Shown here piece after piece: positions 24,218-34,190 of a DNA stretch of 64,000 nt. This stretch comes from Actinoplanes flavus (GTDB taxonomy: Bacteria > Actinomycetota > Actinomycetes > Mycobacteriales > Micromonosporaceae), in the NCBI RefSeq assembly GCF_017592555.1, contig NZ_JAGFNS010000001.1, positions 124,001 through 188,000 of the forward strand, in the 5' to 3' direction. The notes below the pieces were generated by a model. That model ran no database searches, had not been told where the DNA came from, and worked only from the letters and a program-made list of their open reading frames with translations. Position 1 is the first letter of the stretch. The number at the start of each line of letters is the position of its first letter. The position numbers and the translations under genes were made by a program.

Positions 24218-25608
24218 GCGATCTCCTTCAGGAACGTACTCACATCGTCCGCGGCGCGCTCGCCGCTGGCCACGCACACCGGGATGCCGACACCGTCGAA
24301 CGCCGCGCCGGCCAGCGCCAGCCCCTCCGGCAGCCCGGCCCGCGCCGCGGCGATCCGGTCGGCGTGACCCGGCGCGTACTGCGGCAGGCCGCCGCCCCAG
24401 CGCTGCACCCACGTCGCCGCCGGAACCGGCAGACCCACCCCGAGCAGGTCGCTCAGCTCCCGGTGGGCCACCTCCAGCAGCGCGGCGTCGTCGCGCTGCA
24501 GCCGCTCCTCCTCGCCGGACCGGCCGAGCGACACCCGGACGATCACCGGGCCCTCGTCGCGGGCCAGGTGCGGCCACTTGGCGGTGACGAAGGTGGCCGC
24601 CTTCACCAGCGTGCCCTCGCCCGGCGGCACCAGGAACCCGGAGAGGTCCGGCAGCTCGGTCCCGGCCGGCAGGGTCATCGCCGCGAGGGCGACGCTCGCG
24701 TAGTCCAGGGCGGCGACCGCGGTGGCCGGCTCCGGCGCGACCTCGCTCAGCAGCCGGGACGCCGGCTTCGCCGGCAACGCCAGGATCACCGCGTCGAACT
24801 CCTCGGTCCGCGGCGCGGGCACCGGCCCGGAGACCACCTGCCAAAGACCCTTCCCGGTACGGGTGAGCTCGCGCACCGGCGCACCGAGGCGGATCCGCGC
24901 CCCGCTCGCCGCGGCGGCGGCCTCGATCAGCCGGCTCATCCCGCCCTCGACCGCGGCGAAGACCGGCCGTCCGGGGACCCGGCGCCCGCGCGCCTGGGCG
25001 GCCCGGACCGCGCCGCGCAGCGTGTGCTCGGTCTCCGCGGTGTGTGCCAGCTGCGGCATGGTGACCCGCAGGGACAGCCGGTCGGCGCGGCCCGCGTAGA
25101 CCCCGCCGAGCATCGGGTCGACCAGCCGGTCCACGACCTCGTCACCGAACCGCTCGCGGACCAGGGCGCCGACCGCCACGTCGGCGCCGGGCGCCAGCAG
25201 GGGATGGCCGGTGTCCCGGTCGGCGTCGCTCGCCGGCAGCGCCACGCCGTCCAGCGTGGACAGGTCACCGGGGACGCCGACCAGCGTGCCGCCGGGAACG
25301 GGAGCCAGACGGCCCCCGAAGGCCAGGGCGGCCGGACGGGCCGCCGGGTGCACCAGGGCGTCGCCGAGGCCGACCCGCCGGGCCAGGGCCACCGCCGCGG
25401 ACTCGCCGCCGTCCGGCGCGCTGTTCAGGAAGGACTCGGCGCCGCGCTCGACCGTGCGCCCACCCAGCTCACCGGTGCTGAGCTTGCCGCCCGGGGCGGG
25501 GCCGCGCTCGTACACCACCACCTCGGCGCCCGGGTGGACATCCCGCAGGCGCACGGCGGCCGCCAGGCCGGCGATGCCGCCGCCGATGACCGCGATCCGC
25601 TTCCGCAC
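24214..25608 (-). CDS. hemG: Coproporphyrinogen III / protoporphyrinogen oxidase
   Basis: 464-residue FAD oxidase (HemY/CgoX type) that oxidises coproporphyrinogen III in this pathway. The dinucleotide-binding motif [17 protein letters not shown] is at the very N-terminus, and [15 protein letters not shown] and [16 protein letters not shown] are family signatures. Members are often labelled hemG or hemY; cgoX is the pathway-specific name. It sits between hemE (94-bp gap with a hairpin) and hemQ. Confidence 0.92.
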   Translation of the reverse strand: MRKRIAVIGGGIAGLAAAVRLRDVHPGAEVVVYERGPAPGGKLSTGELGGRTVERGAESFLNSAPDGGESAAVALARRVGLGDALVHPAARPAALAFGGRLAPVPGGTLVGVPGDLSTLDGVALPASDADRDTGHPLLAPGADVAVGALVRERFGDEVVDRLVDPMLGGVYAGRADRLSLRVTMPQLAHTAETEHTLRGAVRAAQARGRRVPGRPVFAAVEGGMSRLIEAAAAASGARIRLGAPVRELTRTGKGLWQVVSGPVPAPRTEEFDAVILALPAKPASRLLSEVAPEPATAVAALDYASVALAAMTLPAGTELPDLSGFLVPPGEGTLVKAATFVTAKWPHLARDEGPVIVRVSLGRSGEEERLQRDDAALLEVAHRELSDLLGVGLPVPAATWVQRWGGGLPQYAPGHADRIAAARAGLPEGLALAGAAFDGVGIPVCVASGERAADDVSTFLKEIA

Positions 25609-25631
25609 GCTTCACACACTCCCAGGTCGCG

Positions 25632-25656
25632 CCGGACCCCGGCCAGTGGGGTCCGG
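25632..25656 (-). terminator. Hairpin between hemE and hemG
   Basis: A 9-bp perfect stem (CCGGACCCC / GGGGTCCGG) with a 7-base loop in the 94-bp gap. No U-tract. It may reduce read-through from hemE into hemG-hemQ. Confidence 0.5.
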
Positions 25657-25702
25657 GTCTGTGACGTGAGCCTGCCGAGATCCGGCCCGGTCGCCCAGGG
25701 GC

Positions 25703-26737
25703 CTAGGACCCGGAGACCTCGTGAACCAGGGCGACCAGGCGGGTGAGGATGTCCGGGTCGGTCTCCGGCATCACGCCGTGGCCCAGGTTGAAGACGTGCC
25801 CGGGGGCGGCCTTGCCCTGGTCGAGGACCCGGCGGGTCTCCCGTTCCACCACGTCCCACCCGGCGAAGAGGATCGCCGGGTCCAGGTTGCCCTGCACCGC
25901 CCGGTCCGGGCCGATCCGCCGGGTGGCCTCGTCCAGCGGGGTCCGCCAGTCCACACCCACCACGTCGGCGCCGGCCTCGCCCATCGCCTCCAGCAGCACC
26001 CCGGTGCCCACACCGAAGTGGATACGCGGCACCCCGGCGTCGATCAGGCCGTTCAGCACCGCGGCCGAGTGCGGCATGACGAACCGCCGGTAGTCGGCCT
26101 CGGACAGGGCGCCGGCCCACGAGTCGAACAGCTGCACGGCGCTCACCCCGGCGTCGATCTGCACCCGCAGGAACGTCAGCGTGATCTCGGCGAGCCGGGC
26201 CAGCAGGGCGTTCCACAGCTCGGGTGCGCCGTACATCATGGCCTTGGTCTTCAGATAGGTCCGTGACGGGCCGCCCTCGATCAGGTAGCTGGCCAGCGTG
26301 AACGGCGCGCCCGCGAAGCCGATCAGCGGCGTCGCGCCCAGCTCGGCGACCAGCAGCCGCACCGCCTCGGTGACGAAGTCCACGTCGGCCGGGACGATCG
26401 GCCGCAGCCGGGCCAGGTCGGCCTCGGTGCGCACCGGCTCGGCCACCACCGGGCCGGTGCCGGCCACGATGTCGAGGTCGATGCCGGCCGCCGCGACCGG
26501 CACCACGATGTCGCTGAAGAAGATGGCCGCGTCCACGTTGTGCCGGCGGACCGGTTGCAGGGTGATCTCGGTGACCAGGTCCGGACGGCGGCACGACTCG
26601 AGCATGCCGACGCCCTGCCGGATCTTGCGGTACTCGGGCAGCGAGCGCCCGGCCTGCCGCATGAACCACACCGGCGTGTGCGGGCCGGGCAGACCGCGAC
26701 ACGCCCGGACGAAGGGGGAATCCTGGAGAACCGTCAC
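25703..26737 (-). CDS. hemE: Uroporphyrinogen decarboxylase
   Basis: 344-residue enzyme converting uroporphyrinogen III to coproporphyrinogen III. The N-terminal signature [17 protein letters not shown] and the later [17 protein letters not shown] and [13 protein letters not shown] are present. I chose GTG ([10 protein letters not shown]) because the next upstream in-frame ATG at 26821 would add 28 residues not typical of the family and run into the divergent DUF3000 start. It precedes hemG and hemQ on the same strand. Confidence 0.94.
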   Translation of the reverse strand: MTVLQDSPFVRACRGLPGPHTPVWFMRQAGRSLPEYRKIRQGVGMLESCRRPDLVTEITLQPVRRHNVDAAIFFSDIVVPVAAAGIDLDIVAGTGPVVAEPVRTEADLARLRPIVPADVDFVTEAVRLLVAELGATPLIGFAGAPFTLASYLIEGGPSRTYLKTKAMMYGAPELWNALLARLAEITLTFLRVQIDAGVSAVQLFDSWAGALSEADYRRFVMPHSAAVLNGLIDAGVPRIHFGVGTGVLLEAMGEAGADVVGVDWRTPLDEATRRIGPDRAVQGNLDPAILFAGWDVVERETRRVLDQGKAAPGHVFNLGHGVMPETDPDILTRLVALVHEVSGS

Positions 26738-26819
26738 CGGGCCATGGTGCCACGCCAGTACTCCGAGCGCGGCGGCGTGCCGACCCCGGACCACCGCTAG
26801 ATCGGCATAGGCTTTCCCC

Positions 26820-27386
26820 ATGGCGTCCCCCTCCGCTGCCCCTGAGGCGTTCACCCGCGCCGTCGCCGGGCTGCGCGCGGATTCGCCGCGGCCGGAGATC
26901 CTGCTCGAGGAGATCGCCGCGCCCCAGCGGCTCGCGCCGTTCGCGTTCGCCCTCAGCGCCACCGTGCTGCGCGGTGGTGACGAGGTGGCGAGCGGCCGGC
27001 TGATCCTGCTGCACGACCCGGCCGGGCACGAGGCCTGGCAGGGCGACCTGCGCCTGGTCACGCTGATCACCGCGGAGCTGGAGGAGGACCTGGCCTCCGA
27101 TCCGCTGCTCTCGGCGGTGGCGTGGACCTGGCTGATTGACGGGCTGGAGCAGCACGCGGCGGCGTACACGGCGATCGGCGGCACGGTCACGCAGACCGCG
27201 TCCACCCGGTTCGGTGAGCTGGCCGGCCCGGCCCCGACCGCCGACCTGGAGGTGCGCGCCTCCTGGACACCCACCTCCACCGATTTCGGCGCCCATCTGT
27301 ACGGCTGGTGCGCGATGCTGGCCTCGACGGCCGGCCTGCCGCCGCCCGGCGTGGCCTCCCTCACCGACCGTCACCTGCACGCCTGA
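26820..27386 (+). CDS. DUF3000 family protein
   Basis: 188-residue actinobacterial protein of unknown function. It matches DUF3000 by size and by stretches such as [33 protein letters not shown] and [16 protein letters not shown]. The family is commonly found beside an RNase D/HRDC protein, as here 1.2 kb downstream. No signal peptide or membrane helix. Confidence 0.88.
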   Translation: MASPSAAPEAFTRAVAGLRADSPRPEILLEEIAAPQRLAPFAFALSATVLRGGDEVASGRLILLHDPAGHEAWQGDLRLVTLITAELEEDLASDPLLSAVAWTWLIDGLEQHAAAYTAIGGTVTQTASTRFGELAGPAPTADLEVRASWTPTSTDFGAHLYGWCAMLASTAGLPPPGVASLTDRHLHA

Positions 27387-27389
27387 GCG

Positions 27390-27415
27390 GCTCCGGCCGG
27401 TTTCCCGGCCGGAGC
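27390..27415. terminator. Bidirectional terminator between convergent genes
   Basis: Perfect 11-bp stem (GCTCCGGCCGG / CCGGCCGGAGC) with a TTTC loop, placed between the DUF3000 stop and the protease stop, four bases from each. Confidence 0.8.
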
Positions 27416-27419
27416 GGCC

Positions 27420-28448
27420 TCAGCCGTTGCCGCAGGCGCCGAGGGTCTGGCAGGCGGTCTCGATCGGGATCGCCAGGCCGATGCCCTCGGCGTCCCGCGC
27501 CTTCGCGGTGGCCAGCCCGACCACCTTCTTGCTGGAGTTGACCACCGGGCCGCCGGAGTTGCCCGGGTTGATCGGGGCGTCGAACTGGATGGTCGGCCCG
27601 TCCTCGGCGCCCGGCCGGTACGCGCTGATCACGCCGGTGGTGACCGAGTCCTCGAGGCCGAGCGGCGCGCCGACGACCATCACCTGCTGACCGGGCTTCA
27701 CCTCGTCGGCGGCCACACCGAGCGGGGTGATGTCGGCGTTGGTACGCAGCAGCGCCAGATCCCGCCCCTGGCTCACCTTGACGATCGTCGCGTCGATCCG
27801 GGTGTTGCCACGTTCCAGCGACACCGCACGGTCGCCGCCGCTCCACACCTCCTCCACCACGTGGAAGTTGGTGAACAGGTTGGTCCGCCCGTTCGCCTGG
27901 CCGACCGCGAACGCCGTACCGGTGAAGTCGCCGGCCCGGACCCGGAACACGCTGGGCAGCACGCTCTTCGCGATGCCCTCCGGGTCGAAGACCGTGGCCA
28001 GCTGCTTCTCCAGCTCCTGGCTGCGGCCCTGCTCGGCGTTGACGGCGGTGGCCAGGTCGTTGCTGCTCCGGATCATGGTCTCCACCCGGAACGCCTGCCA
28101 GCCGGTGACCAGCAGCAGCGCCGCGACCAGGCCGATGACGATCATGCGGCCCCGGGTGCGCTTCGGAGCGGGCGCCGGCGCCGGCTGCTCGTAGACCGGC
28201 TGTTCATAGACCGGCTGCTCGTAGACCGGCTGCTGCGGCGTCTCGTAGACCGGCTGACTCCACTGCGGCTGCTGCGGCGCCCACTGCTGCTGCTGTTGCT
28301 GCTGACCCCACGGGTCGTAGGCGGGTTGCTGTTGCTGCTGCTGGGGCTGCTGGTTCCAGGACCGGTCGTCCTCCCAGCCCCATTCCTGAGCGCGCCGGTG
28401 CCCGCCTGATCCGTTGGCGGGCGTGAAGGGTTCGAATGGTGCGGTCAT
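27420..28448 (-). CDS. Membrane-anchored S1C (HtrA/DegP-like) serine protease
   Basis: 342-residue trypsin-like protease without a PDZ domain. The N-terminal 95 residues are Gln-rich (runs of 5-7 Gln) with YEQPV repeated three times, then a membrane helix (MIVIGLVAALLLVTGW). The catalytic triad is His in NFHVVEEV, Asp in GRDLALLR and Ser in NPGNSGGPVV. The catalytic domain should be outside the cell and the poly-Gln tail inside. It is convergent with DUF3000 and divergent from the RNase D gene. Confidence 0.9.
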   Translation of the reverse strand: MTAPFEPFTPANGSGGHRRAQEWGWEDDRSWNQQPQQQQQQPAYDPWGQQQQQQQWAPQQPQWSQPVYETPQQPVYEQPVYEQPVYEQPAPAPAPKRTRGRMIVIGLVAALLLVTGWQAFRVETMIRSSNDLATAVNAEQGRSQELEKQLATVFDPEGIAKSVLPSVFRVRAGDFTGTAFAVGQANGRTNLFTNFHVVEEVWSGGDRAVSLERGNTRIDATIVKVSQGRDLALLRTNADITPLGVAADEVKPGQQVMVVGAPLGLEDSVTTGVISAYRPGAEDGPTIQFDAPINPGNSGGPVVNSSKKVVGLATAKARDAEGIGLAIPIETACQTLGACGNG

Positions 28449-28592
28449 CCGGCGCGGCCTCCCCGGGTCTCGGCGCTGCGACAGGTGGTACGGACCGGAG
28501 CGCTGAACGGATGAACTTCGCACGAGATCAAGAATCGACGCGCCGGACCCCGGCTGCGCACGCCAAGGGTGCCACCCCCGTACGGTTACGGA

Positions 28593-29912
28593 GTGACCGA
28601 CGAAGCACCCCTGCGCCGTCGGGACTCGCCGGACACGGCAGGAGACGGACCGCACCCAGTGCCGCCCGGCCCGCACGCCGGCGGTCCCGAGGGCGGCCCC
28701 GAGGAACCCCGACCCGCGACACCGCTGACCGCACCCCGCGAGGGCACGCCCCGCCCGGTGGAGACCGAGGCCGAGCTGGCCGAGATCGTCTCCCGGATGG
28801 CGGCGGGCAGCGGCCCGGTCGCCGTGGACGCCGAGCGCGCCTCCGGGTACCGCTACACCCAGCGCGCCTACCTGGTGCAGCTGCGCCGGGCCGGGTCCGG
28901 CACCGTGCTGCTGGACCCGCTCCCCCTCGACGATCTGCGCACCCTGGACCTCGCCCTCGCCGACACCGAGTGGGTGCTGCACGCCGCCAGCCAGGACCTG
29001 CCCTGCCTGGCCGAGCTGGGGATGCGACCACGCCGGCTGTTCGACACCGAGCTGGCGGCCCGGCTGGCCGGCTTCGAACGGGTCGGTCTCGCCGCGCTGA
29101 CCGAGCAGCTGCTCGGCTACTCGCTGGAGAAACACCACTCGGCGGCGGACTGGTCGACCCGGCCGCTGCCGGAGTCCTGGCTGACGTACGCGGCACTCGA
29201 CGTGGAGCTGCTCACCGACCTGCGCGACGTGCTCGCCGCCGAGCTGGAGCAGCAGGGCAAGACGGCGTGGGCGGCCGAGGAGTTCGCCGCGCTGGTGGCC
29301 GGCGCGGACCGCCCGCCGCGGGTGCGCCCCGATCCGTGGCGGCGCACCTCGGGCATCCACCGGGTGCGCGGCGCCCGCGCCCAGTCCCGGGTCCGCGCGC
29401 TCTGGTACGCCCGCGACGGCGTGGCGGCCCGCCGGGACTCGGCGCCGGGCCGGGTGCTGCCCGACTCGGCGATCGTGGCGGCGGCCGAGGCCGACCCGAA
29501 GGACGAGCGCACCCTGCTCGGCATCCCCGGTTTCGGCGGCCGCTCGGTGCGCCGGCTGGCCCGGATCTGGCTGGACGCACTGGACCAGGCGCGGTCCCTG
29601 CCGGACGACGCGCTGCCGGTGAACCAGCCGGTGGACGGGCCGCCCCCGCCGCACCGCTGGGCCGAGCGCGACCCGATCGCGGCGGCCCGGCTGGCCCGGT
29701 GCCGGCAGATCGTGGTGGGCACCGCCGAACGGCACAACCTCCCGCCGGAGAACCTGGTCAGCCCGGACTTCGTCCGCCGGCTCGCCTGGTCCCCGCCGGA
29801 CGAGATCACGTCCCGCACGGTGGGTGACACGCTGCTCGGCTTCGGCGCCCGCAACTGGCAGGTGGTCCTGCTGGCCGACGACCTCGCCGAGGTCCTCCCC
29901 GAATCCTCCTGA
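28593..29912 (+). CDS. rnd: RNase D-like 3'-5' exonuclease with HRDC domain
   Basis: 439-residue DEDD exonuclease. Exo I is VDAERASGYRY, Exo II HAASQDLPCL and Exo III YAALDVELLTDL, all with their acidic residues; an HRDC helical domain follows (about 230-310) and a C-terminal basic region. It would trim structured RNAs. GTG is chosen, preceded by an acidic Pro-rich leader of about 60 residues; an ATG eight codons earlier is also open. A hairpin terminator follows. Confidence 0.85.
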   Translation: MTDEAPLRRRDSPDTAGDGPHPVPPGPHAGGPEGGPEEPRPATPLTAPREGTPRPVETEAELAEIVSRMAAGSGPVAVDAERASGYRYTQRAYLVQLRRAGSGTVLLDPLPLDDLRTLDLALADTEWVLHAASQDLPCLAELGMRPRRLFDTELAARLAGFERVGLAALTEQLLGYSLEKHHSAADWSTRPLPESWLTYAALDVELLTDLRDVLAAELEQQGKTAWAAEEFAALVAGADRPPRVRPDPWRRTSGIHRVRGARAQSRVRALWYARDGVAARRDSAPGRVLPDSAIVAAAEADPKDERTLLGIPGFGGRSVRRLARIWLDALDQARSLPDDALPVNQPVDGPPPPHRWAERDPIAAARLARCRQIVVGTAERHNLPPENLVSPDFVRRLAWSPPDEITSRTVGDTLLGFGARNWQVVLLADDLAEVLPESS

Positions 29913-29919
29913 GGGCTGT

Positions 29920-29945
29920 CCCGGGGCGTCCGAGACGGCCCCGGG
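29920..29945 (+). terminator. Hairpin terminator downstream of rnd
   Basis: 8-bp stem CCCGGGGC / GCCCCGGG with a 10-base loop (29920-29927 and 29938-29945), just after the stop codon. Confidence 0.65.
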
Positions 29946-29990
29946 ATCCGGCCGGCCTCGAGGTGTGACCTTTTCCCGGTGGGCCTGGCA

Positions 29991-30013
29991 GCTACTAGTT
30001 ACTGGCGAGTAGC
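29991..30013 (+). promoter_or_regulatory. Palindromic operator-like site upstream of fadA
   Basis: GCTACT and AGTAGC face each other 11 bases apart, and inside them TACTGGCGAGTA forms a near-palindrome. TACT/AGTA sites of this kind are typical of TetR-family regulators of fatty-acid degradation in actinobacteria, and the placement 43 bp before the start suits an operator. The regulator gene is not in the window. Function is inferred. Confidence 0.5.
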
Positions 30014-30055
30014 ATTGCCGACACATTTGGGTTCACGCCCGCAAGGAGGCTTGCT

Positions 30056-31252
30056 GTGCCCCGTGAAGTACGCGAGGTCGTCTTCGTCGACGGCGTCCGC
30101 ACCCCGTTCGGCAAGGCGGGCGGCATGTATGCCGAGACCCGCGCCGACGACCTGGTGATCCGCTGCATGCGAGAGCTGCTGAAGCGGAACCCCAACCTCC
30201 CGCCGGAGAAGGTGGAGGAGGTCGCGATCGCGGCCACCACCCAGATCGGCGACCAGGGCCTGACGCTCGGCCGGACCGCCGCGCTGCTCTCCGGCCTGCC
30301 GAAGACCACCCCCGGCTACTCCGTCGACCGGATGTGCGCGGGCGCCATGACCGCGGTGACGAATGTCGCCGGCGGGATCGCGATGGGCGCGTACGACATC
30401 GCCATCGCCGGCGGCGTCGAGCACATGGGCCGCCACCCGATGGGCGAGGGCGTCGACCCCAACCCGCGGATCCTGGCCGAGAAGCTGGTCGACCCGTCCG
30501 CCCTGGTGATGGGCTCGACGGCGGAGAACCTGCACGACCGCCTGCCGCACATCACGAAGGAGCGGGCCGACGCGTACGGCCTCAACTCCCAGATCAAGAC
30601 CGCCAAGGCGTACGCCGACGGCAAGATCCAGCCGGACCTGGTGCCGGTCGCCATCCGCTCCGCCGAGCTGGGCTGGGGCCTGGCCACCGTCGACGAGGCC
30701 CCGCGCCAGACGTCGCTGGAGAAGCTGGCCACCCTGAAGACCCCGTTCCGTCCGCACGGCCGGGTCACCGCCGGTAACGCGGCCGGCCTCAACGACGGCG
30801 CCACCGCGGCCATCCTGGCCGACGAGGCGACCGCCCGTGAGCTGGGCCTGCCGGTCGCCATGCGGATGGTGTCCTACGCGTTCGTCGGCGTGGAGCCGGA
30901 GATCATGGGCTACGGCCCGGTCCCGGCGACCGAGAAGGCCCTCAAGAAGGCCGGCCTGACGATCGACGACATCGGCCTGTTCGAGCTGAACGAGGCGTTC
31001 GCCGTGCAGGTGCTCGCCTTCCTCGACCACTACGGCATCGCCGACGACGACCCGCGGGTCAACCCGTGGGGCGGCGCGATCGCCATCGGTCACCCGCTGG
31101 CGTCCTCGGCCATCCGCCTGATGACCCAGCTCGCCCGGCAGTTCGCCGAGCGGCCCGACGTCCGCTACGGGATCAACGCGATGTGCATCGGCATCGGCAT
31201 GGGCGGCACCGTTATCTGGGAGAACCCGTATTGGGAAGGCGCGGCCAAGTGA
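30056..31252 (+). CDS. fadA: Acetyl-CoA acyltransferase / thiolase (beta-oxidation)
   Basis: 398-residue thiolase that cleaves 3-ketoacyl-CoA. The nucleophile is Cys94 (VDRMCAGAMTA), with NEAFAVQVLAF, GGAIAIGHPLASS (catalytic His) and MCIGIGMGG (second Cys). GTG start after AAGGAGG. The stop overlaps the fadB start (GTGA), so fadA and fadB form the two-gene fatty-acid beta-oxidation operon. Expression is probably controlled by the palindrome upstream. Confidence 0.95.
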   Translation: MPREVREVVFVDGVRTPFGKAGGMYAETRADDLVIRCMRELLKRNPNLPPEKVEEVAIAATTQIGDQGLTLGRTAALLSGLPKTTPGYSVDRMCAGAMTAVTNVAGGIAMGAYDIAIAGGVEHMGRHPMGEGVDPNPRILAEKLVDPSALVMGSTAENLHDRLPHITKERADAYGLNSQIKTAKAYADGKIQPDLVPVAIRSAELGWGLATVDEAPRQTSLEKLATLKTPFRPHGRVTAGNAAGLNDGATAAILADEATARELGLPVAMRMVSYAFVGVEPEIMGYGPVPATEKALKKAGLTIDDIGLFELNEAFAVQVLAFLDHYGIADDDPRVNPWGGAIAIGHPLASSAIRLMTQLARQFAERPDVRYGINAMCIGIGMGGTVIWENPYWEGAAK

Positions 31253-33309
31253 TCGAGAACCCGAACGAGGTAGTCACCAAGGCGATCCTCCGCCTGGTCC
31301 AGGTCCCCGGTCTGGCGAAGCCCGCGGCCCTGATCACGCTGGACAACGGTTTCGACTACAAGAAGCCGAACAGCTTCGGCCCGGGCGGCCTGACCTCGCT
31401 GGACGAGGCGATCACCGCGGCCACCGAGGCGAACCCGTCGTTCATCGCGGTGACCGGCAAGCCGTACATCTTCTGCGTCGGCGCCGACATCACCGGCATG
31501 CCGCTGATCAACTCGCGTGAGCAGGCCCTGGCGCTCGGCGAGCTGGGCCACCGGGTCTTCGCCCGTCTCCGGAACAGCGAGATCCCGACCTTCGCGTTCG
31601 TGAACGGCGCGGCCATGGGCGGCGGCCTCGAGGTGGCGCTGCACTGCCACTACCGGACCGTCTCCACCGGCGCGGCGGCGCTCGCCCTGCCCGAGGTCGC
31701 GATCGGCCTGATCCCCGGCTGGGGTGGCTCGCAGATCCTGCCGAACCTGATCGGCATCATCAACGCGGCCACGGTCATCCTCCAGAACCCGCTGACCCAG
31801 AAGCAGCTGCGGCCGAAGCAGGCCAAGGAGATGGGTGTCGCCGACGCCCTCTTCGAGGCGGCCGACTTCCTGGAGGACTCGCTGGCCTGGGCGGCCGGCG
31901 TGGTCAACGGTGACATCATCGTCGAGCGGCCGGAGATCGACCGCAAGGACTGGGACGGCGTCCTGGAGTTCGTCAAGGCCATGCTGGACGAGAAGCTGCA
32001 CGGCGCGGTCCCGGCCGCCAACAAGGCCGTCGAGCTGCTCGCCCTGGCCAAGACCGCGTCCTTCGAGGACGGCACCGCGGCCGAGACCGAGGCCCTCGCC
32101 GACCTGATCATGGGTGACGAGGCGCGTGCCAGCCTCTACTCCTTCGACCTGGTCCAGCGCCGGGCCAAGCGCCCGGTCGGCGTGCCGGACAAGTCGCTGG
32201 CCCGCAAGGTCACCAAGGTCGGCATCATCGGCGCCGGCCTGATGGCCTCCCAGCTGGCCCTGCTGTTCCTGCGCCGCCTCCAGGTCCCGGTGGTCCTCAC
32301 CGACCTGGACCAGGAGCGGGTCGACAAGGGCGTGGCCTACGTCCACGGCGAGATCGACAAGCTGGTCGCCAAGAAGCGCATGGACGAGGGCACCGCCGCC
32401 AAGCTGCGCCTGCTCGTCAGCGGCTCGGTCGACAAGTCCGTCTTCGCCGACGCCGACTTCGTGATCGAGGCGGTCTTCGAGAACCTCGACCTGAAGAAGC
32501 AGATCTGGGCCGAGTTCGAGAAGATCGTCAAGCCCGAGGCGATCCTCGCGACCAACACCAGCTCGCTGTCCATCACCGAGATGGCCGCCGAGCTGGAGCA
32601 CCCGGAGCGGGTCGTCGGCTTCCACTTCTTCAACCCGGTCGCGGTCCTCCCGCTCCTGGAGATCATCCGGGGCGAGCAGACCGACGACGCCACCCTCGCC
32701 ACCGCGTTCGAGGTCGGCAAGACCCTGAAGAAGTCGTCGGTGCTGGTCAAGGACGCCCCGGCGTTCGTGGTCAACCGCCTGCTCACCCGGGTCACCAGCG
32801 AGATCTTCCAGGCCGTCGACGCCGGCACCCCGCTGGACGTGGTGAACGTGGCGATGGACCCGCTGGGCCTGCCGATGCGCCCGATCGCCCTGCTCCAGCT
32901 GGTCGGCCCGGCCGTGGCCTACCACGTGGGCGAGACGCTGCACGCGGCGTTCCCGGACCGCTACGTCGACTCGCCGAACCTCAAGCGCATCGTCGACAGC
33001 AAGCTGCCGGTGATGGTCGACAAGGAGATCAACCCCGAGGTGATCAAGCTCCTCGAGGTGGGCGACGCTCCGCTGACCGCCGACGAGGTCCGCCAGAAGG
33101 CGCTCGACGGCCTGGCCGAGGAGATCCGGATCATGCTCGACGAGGGCGTGGTCGCGGAGGCGCAGGACATCGACCTGTGCATGATCCTGGGCGCCGGCTA
33201 CCCGTTCCACCTGGGTGGCGTCACGCCGTACCTGGACCGCAGCGGCACCGCCGAGCGGGTCACCGGCAAGCGCTTCCTGCCGGACGGCGTGGCCAACGTC
33301 CGCTCCTGA
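31249..33309 (+). CDS. fadB: 3-hydroxyacyl-CoA dehydrogenase / enoyl-CoA hydratase fusion
   Basis: 686-residue multifunctional beta-oxidation enzyme. The N-terminal crotonase half has GADITGMP, AAMGGGLEVALHCHYR and PEVAIGLIPGWGGSQ; the NAD-binding half starts at VGIIGAGLMASQLA (about 322), then GFHFFNPVAVLPLLEI and KDAPAFVVNRLLT. It hydrates enoyl-CoA and oxidises the hydroxyacyl product. The GTG overlaps the fadA stop. A strong terminator follows 18 bp later. Confidence 0.95.
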   Translation: MIENPNEVVTKAILRLVQVPGLAKPAALITLDNGFDYKKPNSFGPGGLTSLDEAITAATEANPSFIAVTGKPYIFCVGADITGMPLINSREQALALGELGHRVFARLRNSEIPTFAFVNGAAMGGGLEVALHCHYRTVSTGAAALALPEVAIGLIPGWGGSQILPNLIGIINAATVILQNPLTQKQLRPKQAKEMGVADALFEAADFLEDSLAWAAGVVNGDIIVERPEIDRKDWDGVLEFVKAMLDEKLHGAVPAANKAVELLALAKTASFEDGTAAETEALADLIMGDEARASLYSFDLVQRRAKRPVGVPDKSLARKVTKVGIIGAGLMASQLALLFLRRLQVPVVLTDLDQERVDKGVAYVHGEIDKLVAKKRMDEGTAAKLRLLVSGSVDKSVFADADFVIEAVFENLDLKKQIWAEFEKIVKPEAILATNTSSLSITEMAAELEHPERVVGFHFFNPVAVLPLLEIIRGEQTDDATLATAFEVGKTLKKSSVLVKDAPAFVVNRLLTRVTSEIFQAVDAGTPLDVVNVAMDPLGLPMRPIALLQLVGPAVAYHVGETLHAAFPDRYVDSPNLKRIVDSKLPVMVDKEINPEVIKLLEVGDAPLTADEVRQKALDGLAEEIRIMLDEGVVAEAQDIDLCMILGAGYPFHLGGVTPYLDRSGTAERVTGKRFLPDGVANVRS

Positions 33310-33327
33310 TCAGGTAACTCCTTCGGA

Positions 33328-33354
33328 GGCCCCCGCACTCTCAGTGCGGGGGCC
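33328..33354 (+). terminator. Strong intrinsic terminator of fadAB
   Basis: Perfect 12-bp stem GGCCCCCGCACT / AGTGCGGGGGCC with a CTC loop, followed by TT. Confidence 0.88.
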
Positions 33355-33451
33355 TTCGGCGTGCAGGTGTGACTACTCACGGCATGAACGGTCCGTTCTC
33401 GCTCCCCGGCGTCGATAAGATCCACCGACCTTCACCAGTCATGGAGCGTTG

Positions 33452-34186
33452 ATGACATACCCGCCGCACCCCGGCCAGCCGGAGTACCCGCCGACGCAGC
33501 AGTACCCGCCCGCCGGGTACGGCCCCTACGGTGCGCCTCAGCCCGGCTTCGGGCCCCCGCAGCCGGGCTACCCGGGTTTCCCGCCGCCCTTCCCGCCGCC
33601 GAAGCCCAAGTCCCGGACGGTCCCGATCGTCCTGCTCTCGGTGGCGATCGCGCTGGTGCTCTGCGTCGGCGGCGCCGCCACGATCCTGCTGATCGGCAAG
33701 AACGCGGTCGACGACGCCGAGGCCGCGGCCGCCCGGATCGCCATCACGCAGCCGCAGACGCTGGGTGGCCTGCCGCTGGTCGACGACCCGCGGTTCGCGG
33801 CCATCACCGAGCAGATGGAGAGCAGCCTGGCCGCCTACCCGGGCGCGTCCAGCTCGTTCGGCGCCATCTACGGCTCGCCCGCCGAGCAGAATATGGTCGC
33901 CGCCCTGGCCACCAAGGCCACCATCAGCGACCCGGAGAAGGAGCTCACCGAGTCGTTCCGGGTCTTCGGCCAGTCCGCCGAGGTGTCCGGCCTGTCCGAC
34001 GCCTCCACCGGCGAACTGGGTGGTGTCGCCCGGTGCGGCACCAGCAGCACCTCCGGCGTCGACCTGGCGATCTGCGGCTGGGCCGACGAGGGCAGCGTCG
34101 GCATGATCATGTGGTTCTTCAAGACCGCCGGCGACGTGCGTGCGGACTTCCCGGCTCTGCGCGCCGAGATCGAGACCAAGAGCTGA
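33452..34186 (+). CDS. Single-TM protein with Pro/Tyr/Gly-rich cytoplasmic tail
   Basis: 244 residues: an N-terminal 55-residue tail of PPxY/QPGYPG repeats, one membrane helix (VPIVLLSVAIALVLCVGGAAT), and an extracytoplasmic domain of about 160 residues with two Cys (RCGTSSTSGVDLAICGW) that could form a disulfide. This architecture is common among actinobacterial membrane proteins of unknown role. ATG follows GGAGCG. It is convergent with the histidine kinase gene, 4 bp apart. Confidence 0.75.
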   Translation: MTYPPHPGQPEYPPTQQYPPAGYGPYGAPQPGFGPPQPGYPGFPPPFPPPKPKSRTVPIVLLSVAIALVLCVGGAATILLIGKNAVDDAEAAAARIAITQPQTLGGLPLVDDPRFAAITEQMESSLAAYPGASSSFGAIYGSPAEQNMVAALATKATISDPEKELTESFRVFGQSAEVSGLSDASTGELGGVARCGTSSTSGVDLAICGWADEGSVGMIMWFFKTAGDVRADFPALRAEIETKS

Positions 34187-34190
34187 GCGG

